The notes beneath the pieces are model-generated. The model saw nothing but the letters and a program-made list of their open reading frames with translations, made no database searches and had not been told where the DNA came from. Shown piece after piece: positions 63,247-64,000 of a DNA stretch of 64,000 nt. The stretch's first letter is position 1. Every line of letters begins with the position of its first letter. Location: positions 682,001-746,000 of the forward strand of contig NZ_NETS01000011.1 in NCBI RefSeq assembly GCF_002150035.1, read 5' to 3'. This DNA comes from Leptospira venezuelensis (GTDB lineage: Bacteria; Spirochaetota; Leptospiria; Leptospirales; Leptospiraceae). Made by a program: the position numbers and the translations under genes.

Positions 63247-64000
63247 ATGAAAAAAGAGAACTTAAGGCCGATTTTTTGGGAGAAAGGAGGACTAAAACTT
63301 TTAGACCAAAGACAAATCCCAGGTAAAAAAGAATGGTTCACTGCTAAAAACTCCGAGGATACAATTTTCGCCATTAAAGAAATGGTGGTACGGGGCGCTC
63401 CAGCAATCGCCATCACCGGGTTATTCGGTGCAGTTTTAGAATTTAATAAATTTTCTAAAAAACCCGATTACCAAGAATTCCAATCCATACTTTCCAAAAT
63501 TTTAGAATCCAGACCTACCGCAGTAAATCTTCGCAGGGCATTTGAAGAACTCTCTTCTATTTTTCCTAAAGAAAAATATGATAATGTGTCCTTGTCGGAA
63601 CTCCAACAAAAGTCGGAAGAATTCGCGATCCATGTTTTCGAAGAAGATATTCGAAACAATTTAGCATTAGCAAAGAATGGAGTGGGACTTTTTCCTCCTT
63701 CTCCTTCTAAACTTAAAATTATTACCCATTGTAATACTGGAGCACTCGCAACCGCAGGTCACGGAACAGCATTAGGAGTCATCAGATCCCTGAAAGATGC
63801 CGGACATGATCTTACTGTATACGCAGATGAGACCCGTCCTTACCTGCAAGGCGCCAGACTAACTGCCTGGGAATTGATGGAAGAAGGGATCGAAAATTAT
63901 CTGATCACAGACAGCATGGCCGGCTGGCTAATGTCCTCCCAAAAAATAGACGCAGTCATCGTGGGAGTAGACAGAGTAGCTGCTAACGGCGATTCTGCGA
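63247..64000 (+). CDS. mtnA: Methylthioribose-1-phosphate isomerase, 3' end beyond window
   Basis: The ATG at 63247 opens 251 codons before the window ends. RGAPAI (49-54), THCNTGALATAG with the catalytic Cys162, and GVDRVAANGD with Asp242 match MtnA. It interconverts methylthioribose-1-phosphate and methylthioribulose-1-phosphate in methionine salvage. A palindrome of the 16-bp family lies inside the gene (63593-63608). The structured leader is just upstream. Confidence 0.93.
   Translation, partial: MKKENLRPIFWEKGGLKLLDQRQIPGKKEWFTAKNSEDTIFAIKEMVVRGAPAIAITGLFGAVLEFNKFSKKPDYQEFQSILSKILESRPTAVNLRRAFEELSSIFPKEKYDNVSLSELQQKSEEFAIHVFEEDIRNNLALAKNGVGLFPPSPSKLKIITHCNTGALATAGHGTALGVIRSLKDAGHDLTVYADETRPYLQGARLTAWELMEEGIENYLITDSMAGWLMSSQKIDAVIVGVDRVAANGDSA
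63593..63608. repeat. 16-bp palindrome TGTCGGAACTCCAACA inside mtnA
   Basis: Exact match to TGTNGGANNTCCNACA, read in frame as part of SELQQK. Confidence 0.65.

Overview
The window looks like a chromosomal segment of a spirochaete of the genus Leptospira. It has moderate GC, a periplasmic-flagellum rod/ring cluster (flgG-flgA-flgH), many short lipoproteins, a futalosine-pathway menaquinone gene and an arsenosugar radical-SAM operon. Species or clade cannot be fixed from the sequence alone.

Layout. 1-2.1 kb: flagellar genes on the minus strand, with flgH cut by the window edge. 2.4-4.9 kb: an alcohol dehydrogenase/enoyl-CoA hydratase pair, divergent from a TetR gene with two operator-like palindromes between them. 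5.2-10.2 kb: an orphan DNA methyltransferase, a membrane protein, a lipoprotein with a wrecked class D beta-lactamase fold, and a CPA2 cation/proton antiporter. 10.2-18.0 kb: a complete kdpFABCDE potassium-uptake operon, including a 27-codon kdpF with a TTG start. 18.2-19.6 kb: a nitroreductase divergent from a second TetR gene. 20.3-22.3 kb: an arsenosugar-type operon (arsS, an AhpD-like protein, DUF4395). 22.3-29.2 kb: a GT-C glycosyltransferase, a class III cyclase, a methyltransferase and an RND metal-efflux permease without partners. 29.3-34.5 kb: an aldo/keto reductase with its TetR gene, a double-length ThyX and an M20 amidohydrolase. 34.8-41.2 kb: aminopeptidase P, a GT9 glycosyltransferase, a thiolase-like protein lacking its cysteine, bacterioferritin, and an RlmL-type rRNA methyltransferase with a long Arg/Ser/Asp repeat extension. 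41.2-46.6 kb: a vertebrate-type N-acetylglutamate synthase, a DCC protein, a tightly coupled kamA / ATP-grasp ligase / haem-oxygenase-like operon, and a HAD phosphatase. 46.6-53.7 kb: a GerMN protein, small membrane proteins, a diguanylate cyclase, mqnC and a large membrane Fe-S oxidoreductase. 54.2-56.7 kb: an AT-rich accessory patch of small genes on one strand that resemble polymorphic-toxin immunity genes, one of them frameshifted. 56.9-64 kb: prfC, an ArgF-like carbamoyltransferase, a citrate-lyase-like enzyme, a rhomboid protease and the start of mtnA.

Two families of intergenic repeats thread through the window. One is a 16-bp palindrome, TGTNGGANNTCCNACA, in at least a dozen exact or near-exact copies; two lie inside the RlmL repeat region and one inside mtnA. 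The other is a longer inverted element whose arms read like CACGCAGAG...CTCTGCGTGAG.

The best candidate for an undescribed system is the three-gene operon at 42.7-45.8 kb: a lysine 2,3-aminomutase homologue, a D-Ala-D-Ala-ligase-like ATP-grasp enzyme and a haem-oxygenase-fold putative diiron enzyme, with 4-bp overlaps at both junctions. Next come the immunity-like island and the repeat-expanded rRNA methyltransferase. All functions are read from sequence motifs; no database search was run.
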